Positions 25,478 to 37,654 of a DNA stretch of 64,000 nucleotides are shown here, piece after piece. How positions within the stretch are numbered: the first letter of the stretch is position 1; each line of letters begins with the position of its first letter. A program made the position numbers and the translations under genes. The notes under the pieces are model-generated. The model was not told the origin of the DNA. It made no database searches and was given only the letters and a program-made list of their open reading frames with translations. The stretch comes from Odiellus spinosus (Eukaryota > Arthropoda > Arachnida > Opiliones > Phalangiidae), in contig OY987237.1 in NCBI GenBank assembly GCA_963920705.1, forward strand, positions 9,392,601 through 9,456,600, given 5' to 3'.

Positions 25478-26102
25478 TTAAAGGGATAGTATAACACGAT
25501 CGTGTTAAATATTTTAAGTAATAGTATAAAAATTAAAATTATAATCCACTTGTAAATCCAAAAAAATTAAAAAAAAAAATGTTGAATTAGTATCCGCCCA
25601 AATATCATCTTAATATCGGCCCAAATATCATCTTAGTAATGCCCCAAATATCGGCCCAAATATCAACTTAATATCGGCCCAAATATCAACTTAATATCGG
25701 CCGAAGTATCAACTTAATATCGGCCGAAGTATCAACTTAATATCGGCCGAAATATCAACTTAATATCGGCCGAAATATCAACTTAATATCGGCCGAAATA
25801 TCAACTTAATATCGGCCGAAATATTAACTTAATATCGGCCCAAATATCAAGTAAATATCAACCCAAATATCAAGTAAATATCAACCCAAATATCAAGTAA
25901 ATATCAACCCAAATATCAAGTAAATATCAACCCAAATATCAAATTAATATCGGCCCAATTATCAACCTAATATCACAGAGTTCAGCTTTGCCAATGAATT
26001 TAGTTCAAACTCTTCTAAAGTCATAAGTTATGCTTCTGCAATTCAAAACTTTGTACCACTTAGTTATGGCAAATTCAAATTCGCGCAGCATAATCCCTTT
26101 AA
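25478..26102. mobile_element. TTAA-flanked element carrying an internal minisatellite
   Basis: TTAA (25478-25481) plus AGGGATAGTATAAC faces GCATAATCCCT plus TTAA (26099-26102). The ends agree in AGGGAT and loosely beyond. About two thirds of the 617 bp body is a tandem array. No transposase frame. Confidence 0.65.
25585..25980. repeat. Minisatellite, 23 bp unit
   Basis: Units of AATATCGGCCGAAATATCAA plus CTT (about 25590-25840), then a second block AATATCAACCCAAATATCAA plus GTA (about 25850-25940). It lies wholly inside the TTAA element at 25478-26102. Confidence 0.92.
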
Positions 26103-26490
26103 TATCACGATGAGAGAGCACCCTGATCTTAGACCCTGGACGTCCGAAAACCAGAAATATTCTTCATCCATCAGTCTTTGGGGAAAGGAGGGATATGGGA
26201 CTTGCGGGGTTATATTAAAGATAATTGGAGCGTGAATGTCACTTTCGCTCCGTTACGAGTGAGTAACTTTGTGGAGGAGAACATCTTCCCTGAGGGAGAT
26301 GAGGTGAAATCTAGATTTTTATATATAATGTCTTCCCACCATGCAGCGCCTTATAAAAAGTGAAAGCCAAAACAAAAAATGGTTTTACAAGTGGGACAAC
26401 ATTACCTGTACGAGATACATTCATAGGGAATACGAAGAGAAATTTAAAATTATTTTATAATAACAAAGTTTATACAAATATATTTTCAAA
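26103..26490. other. Non-coding DNA, nothing recognised
   Basis: A 61-codon frame at 26178-26363 has no recognisable domain. Confidence 0.3.
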
Positions 26491-26837
26491 GGCCTAATCC
26501 ACCAGTAAAAAAATTTAAACTAGAAATAAATTTATAATTTACCCGGAAAAAGGCTTAGTTTGGATTCATGGAGATCCTTAATTTCTTCAAATGATGAGTC
26601 AGCGACCAATGAGCAGAGGCGAGATCTCTGTAACGACGGACCTTTACTCATTGTTCGCTGACCTATCAATTTGAAGTAATTCAGGATCTCCATGAATGAA
26701 GCTAAATCTATTTTCCGGGCAAGTTTTAAATTTATTTCTACTTTAATATTTGTAATTTTATTTACTGGTTGATTAGGCCTATTTAAACGATAAAGAATCC
26801 ATTAAAATCACTTGTTTTTTGAGGTTGCATCCTCCCT
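26491..26837 (+). mobile_element. TTAA hairpin family, copy lacking its left tip
   Basis: Begins at GGCCTAATCCACCAGTAAAA and ends GCATCCTCCCT followed by TTAA (26838-26841). The core GGCTTAG...GGATTCATGGAGATCC has its inverse at about 26665-26715. It belongs to the GTCAGCGACC subfamily, and the loop is shortened. Confidence 0.85.
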
Positions 26838-26841
26838 TTAA

Positions 26842-28293
26842 TTCATAACCAATCAAAAACATAAAAAAATCTTTGTTTTTAATTTTCACTCTCACTTTGA
26901 ATTACATCGGAAGGAATTAACCATAAAAGGTTGACATATACAAGAGTAGGGGGTCGTCTGTTCCTTTCTTTTAAAACAAGATGAAATTGAAAAGGAAACT
27001 GGGTTAAAGGTCAACTATATTATCTCGAGCACGTATGCAATCTATTGGGTCTTCTTCTCTTATTCGTTACGTGACTTTAGAAGAAATATTTACTTTTTTT
27101 CTGGGGAGAAATAAACGAAAAATGTTTATGGCTTTGAATTGAAAATTCCGAAATGAATGTTCTTTTTGAACTTAAATTATAATACCCTATTGGTTATATG
27201 TATTTCGTCCGTCCGATTTTCTCTGATTTATGAAGTTTTTGGAATGAAAAAAAAAGTTTTTTTGCCCAATTATTGTAATTTAAATGGAATGAACTTTACC
27301 ATTTTAACTCTTTATATTGCCGATCAACTTTTCAACTCGGAAAAGATAATGAATGAACCTTTTAAGGAAAGAGAAATTGCCTAAAGTTGGTATAAATATG
27401 AAAAACATGTATCTCACCTTTTTTACTGTTATTTGTAAACAGTTGAACAATACGGTGAAAGTGGATAAACGTAGAAATCCGTCATACTTAAATTGTATTC
27501 TTATTGAAGCAAGAATTTTTACTTAAATTTAATTTTTTTGAAGAAAACTAAAAATATTATATATATTCATTCCATTTCTAAAAAACCACGGAAATCCACA
27601 TTAAAAATCAGGTTTTAAATAGAAATTTAAGTACTTCCGAGGATGTTACTGATTAAATAAAATCACGATGTCATCTTCAATTTCAGGTTATGGTTTTTGT
27701 AAACTTGATTTCGTATTTCTATGAGTTGAAAAATATTTTTTTTAAAGCGCAAATTATGTATCATTCATAATGTTAGTTAAAAAGGTTAAAAACTTAAAAA
27801 CAGGATGGTTAAAAATATATAGGACGTGTAAAATTTTAACCCCTTAAAGTTCTAACTAGCTCTCCTGTTATTTCGCAAGAAAAAGTGCGAAAAAAAATCG
27901 TTAGGAATTGACAAATTAGTTTTCTATTGAAGATCGAGTTCGTGTTTTTTTTAAAAGTTTTTTTTTTTTTTTTTTTTTTTTAATATTTTTTCTTCGGAGC
28001 ACCGAAGCTTATGAATCGGTGCCATTATTATTGATTGTATTTGTACGAGCTTGGCTTTTTTGGGTTCATTTCTTATTTATTATTATTATTTTACGATTTT
28101 TCTACGAATTGAAAATGATTTGTAGAATGGACAGGAGAGAAAATTATTTGTTAAAGAAATGGTGCGAAAATTACGGCTAAAATCGTGAGACCCGAATTAC
28201 TGATTCAACCGTGTTTATCGCGCTTCTTTTTCTTAGGAAGATTTATTCACTTTTTTATTATTTATTCGAAAGTTTCTGAGATTTCTCTAGAAA
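26842..28293. other. Non-coding DNA with a T-run
   Basis: T-run at 27958-27981. A 75-codon frame at 27157-27384 has no recognisable domain. Confidence 0.35.
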
Positions 28294-28297
28294 TTAA

Positions 28298-28702
28298 AGG
28301 GAGAATGGAACCTAATATCAAGTAACTTTCTATCCTTATCGTTTAGCCTAATCCACCAATAAAACGTTTACAAAACAAATATTAAACTAGAAATAAATTT
28401 AAAACTTATCCGGAAAATAGGCTTAGCGGGATTCTTGGAAATCAACTGAATTGCCTCCGTGTAAGGTCTAGTGAAAAATGAGCAAAGACCCTTCGTTAAC
28501 GCCGAGATCTCCATTGGTCGCTAGACCTTATACGCGAGGAAATCAGTACCTCCATGAATCCCGCTAAGCCTATTTTAATGGTAAGTTTTAAATTTATTTC
28601 TAGTTTAATATTCGTTCGTAAATTTTTTCACTAGTGGATTAGGCCTTTTTAAACAACTGGGAATCAATAAAAAATTACTTGTTGTTAGGTTGCATTCTCC
28701 CT
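28298..28702 (-). mobile_element. TTAA hairpin family, complete 405 bp copy
   Basis: Perfect TTAA on both sides (28294-28297 and 28703-28706). Ends AGGGAGAATGGAACCTAA and TTAGGTTGCATTCTCCCT. Carries the AATAGGCTTAGCGGGATTC core and the TCTAG(C)GACC subfamily marks. The central loop reads on the - strand relative to the copies at 15615 and 52242. Confidence 0.92.
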
Positions 28703-28706
28703 TTAA

Positions 28707-30029
28707 GGGAAAGGCAGTTTATTTATTTTGTTATCGTTTGTAAATTTGGCTTTAATTCCACGGAAATTACCAAACAACCTAGTTTAGAATTGAATTAGTA
28801 TTAAAGGGCTAATAAAACCATTACTAAAAATAATTAAAAAATATTAAAAACCATTTCAATATTTAGCTCAATTAACGGATTTTAATATTCTGATTCATCT
28901 AGCCTCGTGTCAAGGCTGACAGCTGATGTATTAACAAGGCTTTTCACCCAATTTACTTAAAAAAAAACTGACGAAAAGCTTATGATTTGGAAAAATTAAA
29001 TGGCCTAATTTTTAATTTATAGAAATTAAATTTGCCAGCCAATAGTCACGCGAAATAATTATTATTATTATATTTCTATACAAAATACAAAGTATACACT
29101 CGCTGTCTTTCAATACGACCGCTAATTGGTCCTTTGGTAACATTAGCGAAATTCAAACGCATGTTTAGAATATAAAACTTTAAAAATACATATTTTTTAC
29201 AAGAATTTATTCTTCAAAAATTGTGAAAAAGTTCCGGGGGGCATATCCCTTTGAAGCTAAAAATTAAAGTAGGCCTACAAAATAATTAAAATATTGTTAC
29301 AGCACAAAAACAACCTCTCATAAAATAACTCAATTTTGATCAGTCACTTTAACAAGATCCCTTTCAGTTAGAGTTAATGTTTTCACAGAGAAAAAATAGC
29401 GTCGATTATAGCTACTTATAATTCTATATATATATTTTAAACCATTATTATTTGGTATATTTTAAGATATATTTAGAGCCCCAAGCTCTTTTGATATCGT
29501 TTATTTAAATCCCTTAATACTTTCGGGGTATTTTGTCTTTCACGGACAAAATGGGTTCAACTTTGAAAATAACTTTAATAAGGTTTAGCATCCCGTTGAG
29601 ATTTAATACGAGAAACGATTTGAACGATTGAAAGAATTCCTTCACCCGTCTTGATCTGGTTTAAATGAACTGTCAAAGACCCTTTTTGCTGGTTGTGTGG
29701 AAGTTTTTATCAATGTTCTTATAGGAATATATATACTTTTCAATGTATTTGACCTTTGGTGGCTGACCCCCTCCCTGTATAGAACATTCCGTCTCGAAAT
29801 AAGAAACGATAAGCCTAAGAAAAAAACGTTAAAAACGTTTTCTGATTCCATTTACTTTTTCTCGCTCTCTTCTCGACAGGCGGTAATCCCGTTATCAAAA
29901 ATCGAATTTCAAATTTTATTTTATTCCAATATACAATACCGTGAGGATTTTTAGAATGTTTTAAAGTGAACGTGACAGGATACAATTAAAGATTTTTTAT
30001 ATTGGAGTGGTTTTTCTTACGATTTCTAA
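28707..30029. other. Non-coding DNA, nothing recognised
   Basis: Overlapping short frames on both strands at 29642-29954 have no recognisable domain. Confidence 0.35.
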
Positions 30030-30343
30030 GAAAGAATGTAACCTATATCGATTCCTTATCCTTTAATTAAGCTTAATCCACCAATAAAAATTTTAAAAAA
30101 CAAATATTAAACTAGAAATAAATTTAAAACTGACCCGGAAAACAGGCTTAGCGGGATTCATGGAGATTCTGAATTGCCTCCGTATAAGCCCGTCGTTCAC
30201 GCGAAATCTCCGCGAGACTTACAATCGCGTTCGATTGGTCGCTAGACCTTATTCGCGAGGAAATCAGGGTCATTATAGACAAGGAAAAATGACATTCCTC
30301 TTTATATAAAGCCTTCCTTAATTTGTTGGGTTTCATCTTCCCT
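30030..30343 (-). mobile_element. TTAA hairpin family, copy with degraded right arm
   Basis: Left end AAAGAATGTAACC. Right end TTTCATCTTCCCT followed by TTAA (30344-30347). The left arm and loop are intact (loop on the - strand), but the right arm after GAGGAAATCAGGG is replaced by unrelated DNA. Confidence 0.8.
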
Positions 30344-30347
30344 TTAA

Positions 30348-31140
30348 AAGAGAAATTTTAAAATTTGGTGCTTTGATAAAAAAGCTTTTTTTCTTCTGTT
30401 TCTGGTTTACATCATTTTTTGAAGGAAAGCGTTTTTTTAGGAAATATATGGGTACCGAGAACAGTTTTCATAAAATTCATTTTGAACTTGTGGCGCACCT
30501 AGAAATTTTGTGGGACCTCTTTTTCAATTTTTTTACTAGATTTGTCGGCGGTACGTATACCGTTATAAAAATGATGACCTCTGAAGGCTGTTTTCTTTAA
30601 AAAATATGTTTTATCACCCGTGTTTTGCGCCCATTTATTTATTATTTTTGCCTTGGAGGATAACTAGTGGGATTTTTGTGTCGTTTTTATAGGATGGTTA
30701 TATTGGTTAACATTCGTGTATTTTTACCGTTTTGAATCGTAAATCATATATTTACGTGGGAAGCGATAGGCTTGTCTTTAACATATAAATCAGACAATTA
30801 ACTAGCTATAGAGTTTAACACGGGGTGAAGTTTTTTATTTATAACTTTAAATTTAAGCCATAAAGGGGGAATATTAAAAAATTGTTTCATTAATGCTTTA
30901 GTTGCGTGACATACGAGTTTTGATCATCTTCACTTCCTTGTGCATAATGTTGGCTTTGCTATAGGGAGACAGCAAAGAGCCAAAAGGGGAAGAAAGCCTG
31001 AGGTCATGGAACACCCTTACTCGGAGAACGATTGTAAGGGCGATTACTGTAACTCCCCCACTAAGGGGGTTGACACCGAGGTGAGAGATAAAAACGTATC
31101 AATGTCTCCCTTTCTGACTCCCTCTACTGTACTTAGGTTT
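30348..31140. other. Non-coding DNA
   Basis: Frames at 30373-30600 and 30940-31197 are not recognisable; the second runs into the palindrome at 31141. Confidence 0.35.
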
Positions 31141-31280
31141 ACCCCCATTTCGCCCAAAACATTTGACCCAATTCCCATTTCGCCCAATCTCAAATAATCT
31201 AACCTAACCCTACCTAACCTAACAATTGGGCGAAATGGGAATAGATAATTTTGGGCGAAACATTTGGGTGAAATGGGAAC
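31141..31280. repeat. Palindromic CCCATTTCGCCCA repeat with telomere-like loop
   Basis: An 18 bp perfect inverted repeat, ATTCCCATTTCGCCCAAT (31171-31188) and its inverse (31225-31242), lies inside a longer imperfect pair (31143-31170 versus 31248-31277). The loop contains CTAACCTAACCC and ACCTAACCTAAC (about 31199-31223), which resemble the arthropod TTAGG telomere repeat. Confidence 0.75.
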
Positions 31281-34200
31281 ACACCTGTACTTATAGCGAG
31301 CGCCCGAAACCGTTACTTCGAACTCTAAAAGTTGCAGATTTGGAATATTAAGTGCAGTACTCGGAAACAGAACTTATAAAAGTGATCTAGAATTGCCGTT
31401 AGAGGGACTAATTAATTGTTATTGTTAGAACACGATTAATGCTACAAAATGAGATTAAAAATACAATTTTTCATGGAATCCAAATGGAATGAGAGTCATA
31501 TTTTGGGAAAGATCGTTTAAAGACTGGTTTTGCTTCGCACTTCAAAAAAGTGCATATATAGGCAAGAAATTTAAACCCGCGAAGGGAAAGAAATTAAAAA
31601 TTCAAACCCGTGAAATTAATGACGTATAAATTCGGCTTATCGAAACTTTACATTGTGTAAATGTCATTCTATAGTTAAATATATATCCTTGGAAAGGTTA
31701 ACTTTTTACAGCACCACTATACAGTTGTAAAAAGTTACATTGGTCGCGTGGCTGATATTTCGAGATTTAGAATAATACTTCAAGATTTTATTACGAAGAA
31801 TGATCAACCCTTGGATTTTATACTGAAGCTTTGAGATTTTAATATGAAATTTGGAGAATAATCTTCATTAAATTAATTCATTTAACATATCGGTTGAATT
31901 ATAATACGTTTGCCTTCGGATAGAGACGGATAAATATAGAATTATTACTTTTAGAACCCGCGTTATTTATATTACCGGTAAAGGATAATTTAGGTAGCTT
32001 AATAAAATCTAAAACTAGTCTTTCTTTAATAGGTGGACATATAAGTAAAATTAAAAAATAATAAAAATAATGCCTCGGGCCAGAAACATCGCACTAAAAC
32101 AATTATATATTGACGGTTATTTATCAAAGTATCGTAATTAAGAAATTTAATTATTATTTCAAAGTTGACGCTCTGTAATTATAAACCTATTAATTTCAAT
32201 CTAAAAAAATCAGCCATATAAATTGAACTACTCTCAGAGTTTCCTTTCTTAATTAACGTTCTCGAACGCGCTACCAAACGAAAATATTAAATTAAATTAA
32301 TCATTAACATTATTATTATTATTTCTTCATTTCGAGAAACTCGAAAATTTAGTTCTCTCTAATTGGAACATTTGGGTTAAATTTAGGAATATAAGGATAA
32401 AAGATTTGAACTTTTTTAAGTGACTTACCTCTTTCTTAGGTCTTAAAATTTGCCTTTCTAAGTATAATTATATATATTGGATTAAATTCTGAAACACTCT
32501 ATATCTATAGCTTTTGATTTTTTTTTATAAAACCGTAATTAAAATAAGAGATGGCTGGGGAAAAAATATTGTAAAAGATACGATATGAAATTAATTGAAT
32601 GCTATTATCATTCGCCAATCGCAATATGGTTTTTAGCGTAGCTTCCGTAATTTTGGTTACGTTTAAAGTGGTACTGTTACCATTATATATATTATATTTT
32701 TAATTTTTACATGGTATTAATTAAATAGCGATATACAAAATTGGCTTGACACGATTTTTTAAGAAATTTCAAAATTAGAATTCCAAAAATACACAGATTT
32801 AAATTTTTGTTTTTTCTCTCGATGACCTAGGCCTAACATGAATTTAACTTAGAAAAACTAGATCTTGGCTCAAACAATCTTAATTGAAAACGCGCCTGTA
32901 GAGTTATTAAGTTTCAAATTAGAGGCGGCACTTATTTCCCTTAGGCGAAACCGAAGTTGAGGGGTGGGGCTATTCCTGGGAATAAATTAAAGGCATGAAT
33001 TCAAATATTCATTCTATATTTATATATGAATTCCTGATAAAATCAAGTATTTAAGATACACTTTCGTGTAGTATAAATAAATCTTTGTTTCTCAACACTT
33101 GACTTGTATTTTTATCGTGGCAATTTACGATTTCATTACATTAAATCTATTTCTTTTCAAATATAAAAAAGCCAGATATCTCTGGCAGCTCTAAAGCTAT
33201 ATTTATAAGCTATAGTTAGAATTAGGCCTAAGATTTAGGGTTAGTATGAAGAGGAAAAATCCAAATACACGAAATGAATCGGACCTTTATTTATTTAAGA
33301 TTAAGAACATATTTCGTCGCGTTCATAAATTTCATCTCTTTTTTTCCGAGTTTACGCCTTTTACTCGCTAACACGCGACCTTTGAACTTCGAGAACCATA
33401 ACTCTCTAAGTCGCGTGTATAGTTTGGCTATATCGCTACATTTAAATTAGATTCTATACAAGTGTTTTAAAGTTAATTGGTGAAAAGGGACAAGAACCCG
33501 TCAAAGTTTTTTTTTTTTTTTTTTTTTTTTTTTTCAAATAAATTTTCTTTCCCGGCATAGTTCTGGTTATATTCTCTTTAAAGAGAGGTTAACAAGGAAA
33601 GTATGTTACTTTTTGGATCGTTTTTTATAATACAGCTAGCCCGATTATCCATTTAAAGACCATCAGTTTATAAACTTGTAGGTAAAGAGGTCATTTCGAG
33701 TTGCGGGTCACTCTGTAAATTGACATCATGGTAGTGCTATTTTATAATTTAAATTTATTTGGATTCTAGGTCAAGTGGTCAAGCGTATTAATTTAAAAAT
33801 TTCCAAAATTACTGTAATTTTAGAACACTCATTATTAGGTTTATTAGATGATATTATATAATTATTGAAAGAATTAATCGTTCAATTTTTGACTTCACTC
33901 TCTCTTTAAACATTCCAACATGAACTTGAATTTTCTGCAATTTATTTATGACTCTATACCTATTTTATGATCGTATGGTGTTAACGTTTAATGCGTTTTT
34001 CCACTTCGAGGCATATATATACACATAAAACATATCGGTATGTCACTTCGCGGCCATAACTGGTTCAAATTGCTTGACAAGTCAGTTCCGGATGTTTTAT
34101 GACTCCATATTATAACCCCATAACATCGTAAAAATCACCAAAGCTTAGTTAACAAACAGGATAGATCTTAAAATTTAAGGTATGTTTATGGAGGGTACCT

Positions 34201-34589
34201 TATGCCGTTTAAGTGAGGGTGAAAACTATACAATTTTAAATATTTTAATAAATTTTTAAATAACCTCGACATTTATTATAGGAGTCAGACAATAATCCTC
34301 TGATAGTTCTTTTTTAGCTAAATCTTTTAATGAAAATATTTTTGAAGTTTCTTAATTATAATGTTGCTAATTATAAGTTCGCTTTGTGGTGGAAAAAGCC
34401 GAAAAACTTCAAAAAGTCTCGAGTGGTTATATTCCATAAAAGTTATGGAATTATTCTTCATATGAAAATGAAATAAGCTACTTAAATAATATCAGATCTG
34501 ATGCGTTTTGAATAAACCAAAAACGAGAAGTTATAGGACTATTAAAGTATCATTCCAAATTATAAATTATCATCTCTAAAATTTATAGG
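31281..34589. other. AT-rich DNA with decayed repeats
   Basis: An R2-like block at 31440-31530 (CCAAATGGAAT, GGGAAAGATCGTTTAAA) and the R2 mark GGTCGCGTGGCT at about 31741. A loose GAGATTTT/AGATTTTAT repeat lies at 31760-31870 and a 28-base T-run at 33507-33534. No gene recognised. Confidence 0.4.
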
Positions 34590-35195
34590 ATCATCTCGAA
34601 ATTATGTAGAATTTATCTCGAAATTATGTAGAATTTATCTCGAAATTATGTAGAATTTATCTCGAAATTATGTAGAATTTATCTCGAAATTATGTAGAAT
34701 TTATCTCGAAATTATGTAGAATTTATCTCGAAATTATGTAGAATTTATCTCGAAATTATGTAGAATTTATCTCGAAATTATGTAGAATTTATCTCGAAAT
34801 TATGTAGAATTTATCTCGAAATTATGTAGAATTTATCTCGAAATTATGTAGAATTTATCTCGAAATTATGTAGAATTTATCTCGAAATTATGTAGAATTT
34901 ATCTCGAAATTATGTAGAATTTATCTCGAAATTATGTAGAATTTATCTCGAAATTATGTAGAATTTATCTCGAAATTATGTAGAATTTATCTCGAAATTA
35001 TGTAGAATTTATCTCGAAATTATGTAGAATTTATCTCGAAATTATGTAGAATTTATCTCGAAATTATGTAGAATTTATCTCGAAATTATGTAGAATTTAT
35101 CTCGAAATTATGTAGAATTTATCTCGAAATTATATTGAATTTATTATCTCGAAATTATATAGGAATTATTATCTCGAAATTGTATGGAATCATCT
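34590..35195. repeat. Minisatellite, 22 bp unit, very uniform
   Basis: About 25 units containing TTATCTCGAAATTATGTAG. The central copies (34599-35127) are essentially identical and only the edges are diverged. Confidence 0.97.
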
Positions 35196-35215
35196 CGTAA
35201 TTATAGTATTCAATC

Positions 35216-35396
35216 TAGAGATCGGGGTTTGGACAAAATAATCCACAACTATCAGTTAATCAGTTAATCATAAAAAAAAAAAATCGGAAAATTATTCGCG
35301 ATTACATTGGATTTATCATAGACTTTCCTCGAAAAATTTTAAGTTATGAATAAAGATAAAATAATCAGAAATTTCTTGTCCAAACCCCGATCTCTA
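35216..35396. mobile_element. hAT-like MITE, 181 bp
   Basis: A perfect 21 bp inverted repeat at 35216-35236 and 35376-35396, beginning TAGAGATCGGGG. The same 8 bp, ATTCAATC, lies immediately outside both ends (35208-35215 and 35397-35404). A perfect 8 bp duplication with TIRs of this length fits the hAT superfamily. No coding capacity. Confidence 0.93.
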
Positions 35397-35404
35397 ATTC
35401 AATC

Positions 35405-36067
35405 AATATTATTAAACAATTAAAAAAAAATTGCATAATTTTCTTTTCTACGCTCCCTTTAGCTTCCATTGTTAAAATGAGCCATTTTACTTCCAATATA
35501 TAACAAATACTACACACCATACGTGTAAGCCATAAAAATCACCTATTTCAATCGCGTATTATGGTTTTGAAATTTATATCTTGAAAATATTCATCTTTGG
35601 AACAACAAAACACGGTGAACGCAATGGCGCACGTACTGCGAAAAAATGTTATTATAGCAATAAGAATCGAGTAGAAACTTTCGAATCAGTTCGAATCTAC
35701 AGCGCTTACTAAGATATCAAACTATGAGCGTTTATAATACCCCCGTACGTGCTTGAAAACTTCAAAAAGAGTGATTCTAGCACTCGAAAAACGTATAATA
35801 CTAAACAATATCGCCATTGTTCCTTTTCCAGACCGATAAAACAGCCTTTTATTTTCTTAACAACAATTGAAGCTTCTTTCACTCTCCGCCGTAAATCGTA
35901 ACTTATCCAACAAAAAAAGCCCCTACTTTTCAAGATCTAACAATCATACAAGAGGTGTCATAAGAAGTGCCAATATATAGGACCCGTGATGTCTTTATGC
36001 ATTTTTTCGCGCATGCCTCTTCTAAATTTTCAAGCAGCGCGATAAAGACGTAACAATGAACTTTTTC
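35405..36067. other. Non-coding DNA, nothing recognised
   Basis: A 74-codon frame on the - strand at 35709-35933 has no recognisable domain. Confidence 0.35.
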
Positions 36068-36704
36068 TTTAAAGTGATAATGAAATCATTTTCATTCTGT
36101 TACCGAATTAAGTCAGCCTGATATTCGTATTAATTTTTTAACTGTTATTTTTTAAGGGGGATTATACTACATGGCGTTTAAACTTAAATCTTCCAATTTT
36201 ATTTGTTAAATAAATATGAAGAGAAAGATAAACACGCTAGATGACGTCAATAAGCCCTAAATATGGCCTTATTCTTTTTACCGTTGCGCGTATCAAAATT
36301 AGAACTTTAATTTCCCGAAATCGCGATTTTTCTAAAGGTGGCGATGTCTCTAACCTTTTTAAATGTAATGCGCTTTATTCTAATTAAAAAATAGTTCAAT
36401 TAGTATGTCATATTTCATCAAGTGTCAGAAAAAAAAGCGGACCAGGACTGCGTGATTGAATTACAATGATAAAATAATCTTACTTTTAACCGTTAATACT
36501 TTAATTTACTTTTAGAGCTTCGATTAAACAACTAACTCGTTAAAATAGCCCAATTGTTCTTGTTTTAAATGGTGAAAATCATTTATTTTGGCATGGTTTA
36601 GTTTTTTCAGTCTCAATTTTTATGAAATTAACAGCGGACTTCCCCCTTAACATAGGTTCATGCATTGAAATATAAAATTATAAGAGATTCATTATCACTT
36701 TAAA
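36068..36704. mobile_element. TTAA element with perfect 17 bp inverted ends
   Basis: TTTAAAGTGATAATGAA (36068-36084) has its exact inverse at 36688-36704, and both include TTAA at the tips (36069-36072 and 36700-36703). A second TTAA-flanked unit sits inside it (36152-36650). No transposase frame. Confidence 0.75.
36152..36650 (+). mobile_element. TTAA-flanked GGGGGA...TCCCCC unit (family R4, copy 2)
   Basis: TTAA (36152-36155) plus GGGGGATTATAC faces GGACTTCCCCC plus TTAA (36647-36650). The inside matches R4 copy 1 over about 36200-36440. A further R4 match (TAACGCGGAATAACACAC plus AATGTTAAA, about 36752-36785) lies outside both nested units, so the true element boundary is unclear. Confidence 0.55.
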
Positions 36705-36840
36705 TACAAATAGGTCTTATCATTATACTCAGTTTTCAATACAGCCATTTACTAACGCGGAATAACACACAATGTTAAATCTTGTATATGGGTTGAGAGT
36801 GGTTTTTTACATTATCAATTGAATAACCAAATATAAAAGA

Positions 36841-37654
36841 TTTTTCTCAATAACGTCACGCTTTGCATTTGAACCCCTTAAGTTGACCAGTATGGCCGTT
36901 AAGCCGCGTTAATACCATCATTTTATACTCGGTAGTTAAGTTTATTCATTGTTAAAGTATAGATTTATACCCTCAAGAGCCGTTCAACTGCCTGAGAGCG
37001 ATACGGCTACCGTTCACGAAATACAACAATAGATTTTAAATTCTCCTTCTCCTCCTCGCTACGATCGTAAATTCTAATGAAGCCTTTATACGTACGATGG
37101 TGGATGAAATAAAGATTTCAATTGGATCTCCTGGAACTTGCGCTACCAATTCATTTGTTCGAGCCATTTAGCACGGCCTGCGCAAAACGATTTCCTTTCA
37201 ACTTTTTCAAATATACGTACATGGTCCTCTATAAATTAAACTGGCATTTGTATGTAAAGCCATATTCTAAATTCCCGTTGCATTCACGCGATCGAATGTT
37301 TTATTATATCTTAAAAGTAAATTTAGGACGAACAAGTAATGATTTAAAATGTTGTTGAAGTATGGGATTCAAATGTCAATTTAATCGAATCTTGGGATAA
37401 TAATAGACCATCATTCGCGAGCCAGGGAAACTGATGTTGGAAACAACTTCGCGCACTCGATAGTAATCTCCTCGCGAGATCGTTTTTGGCCCCAAAATGG
37501 AGTGTTTGTTTATTGGCCATATTATTAGGGAAAATTCAAAACTGAGGCGCCCGCATTTGGTTAGTATTCGGGCCTATTCCTCCAATTCCATCATAGACAA
37601 TATAGGGGAAGGAATAGAGGCTTCTACCTTGCCTGTATCACTTTTTACTGGACT
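36841..37654. other. Non-coding DNA, nothing recognised
   Basis: A 78-codon frame at 37122-37358 has no recognisable domain. Confidence 0.35.

Noticed and set aside
34590-35195. Possible CRISPR-like array
   Set aside because: Units are contiguous with no unique spacers, and the host is an animal. The same holds for the other arrays.
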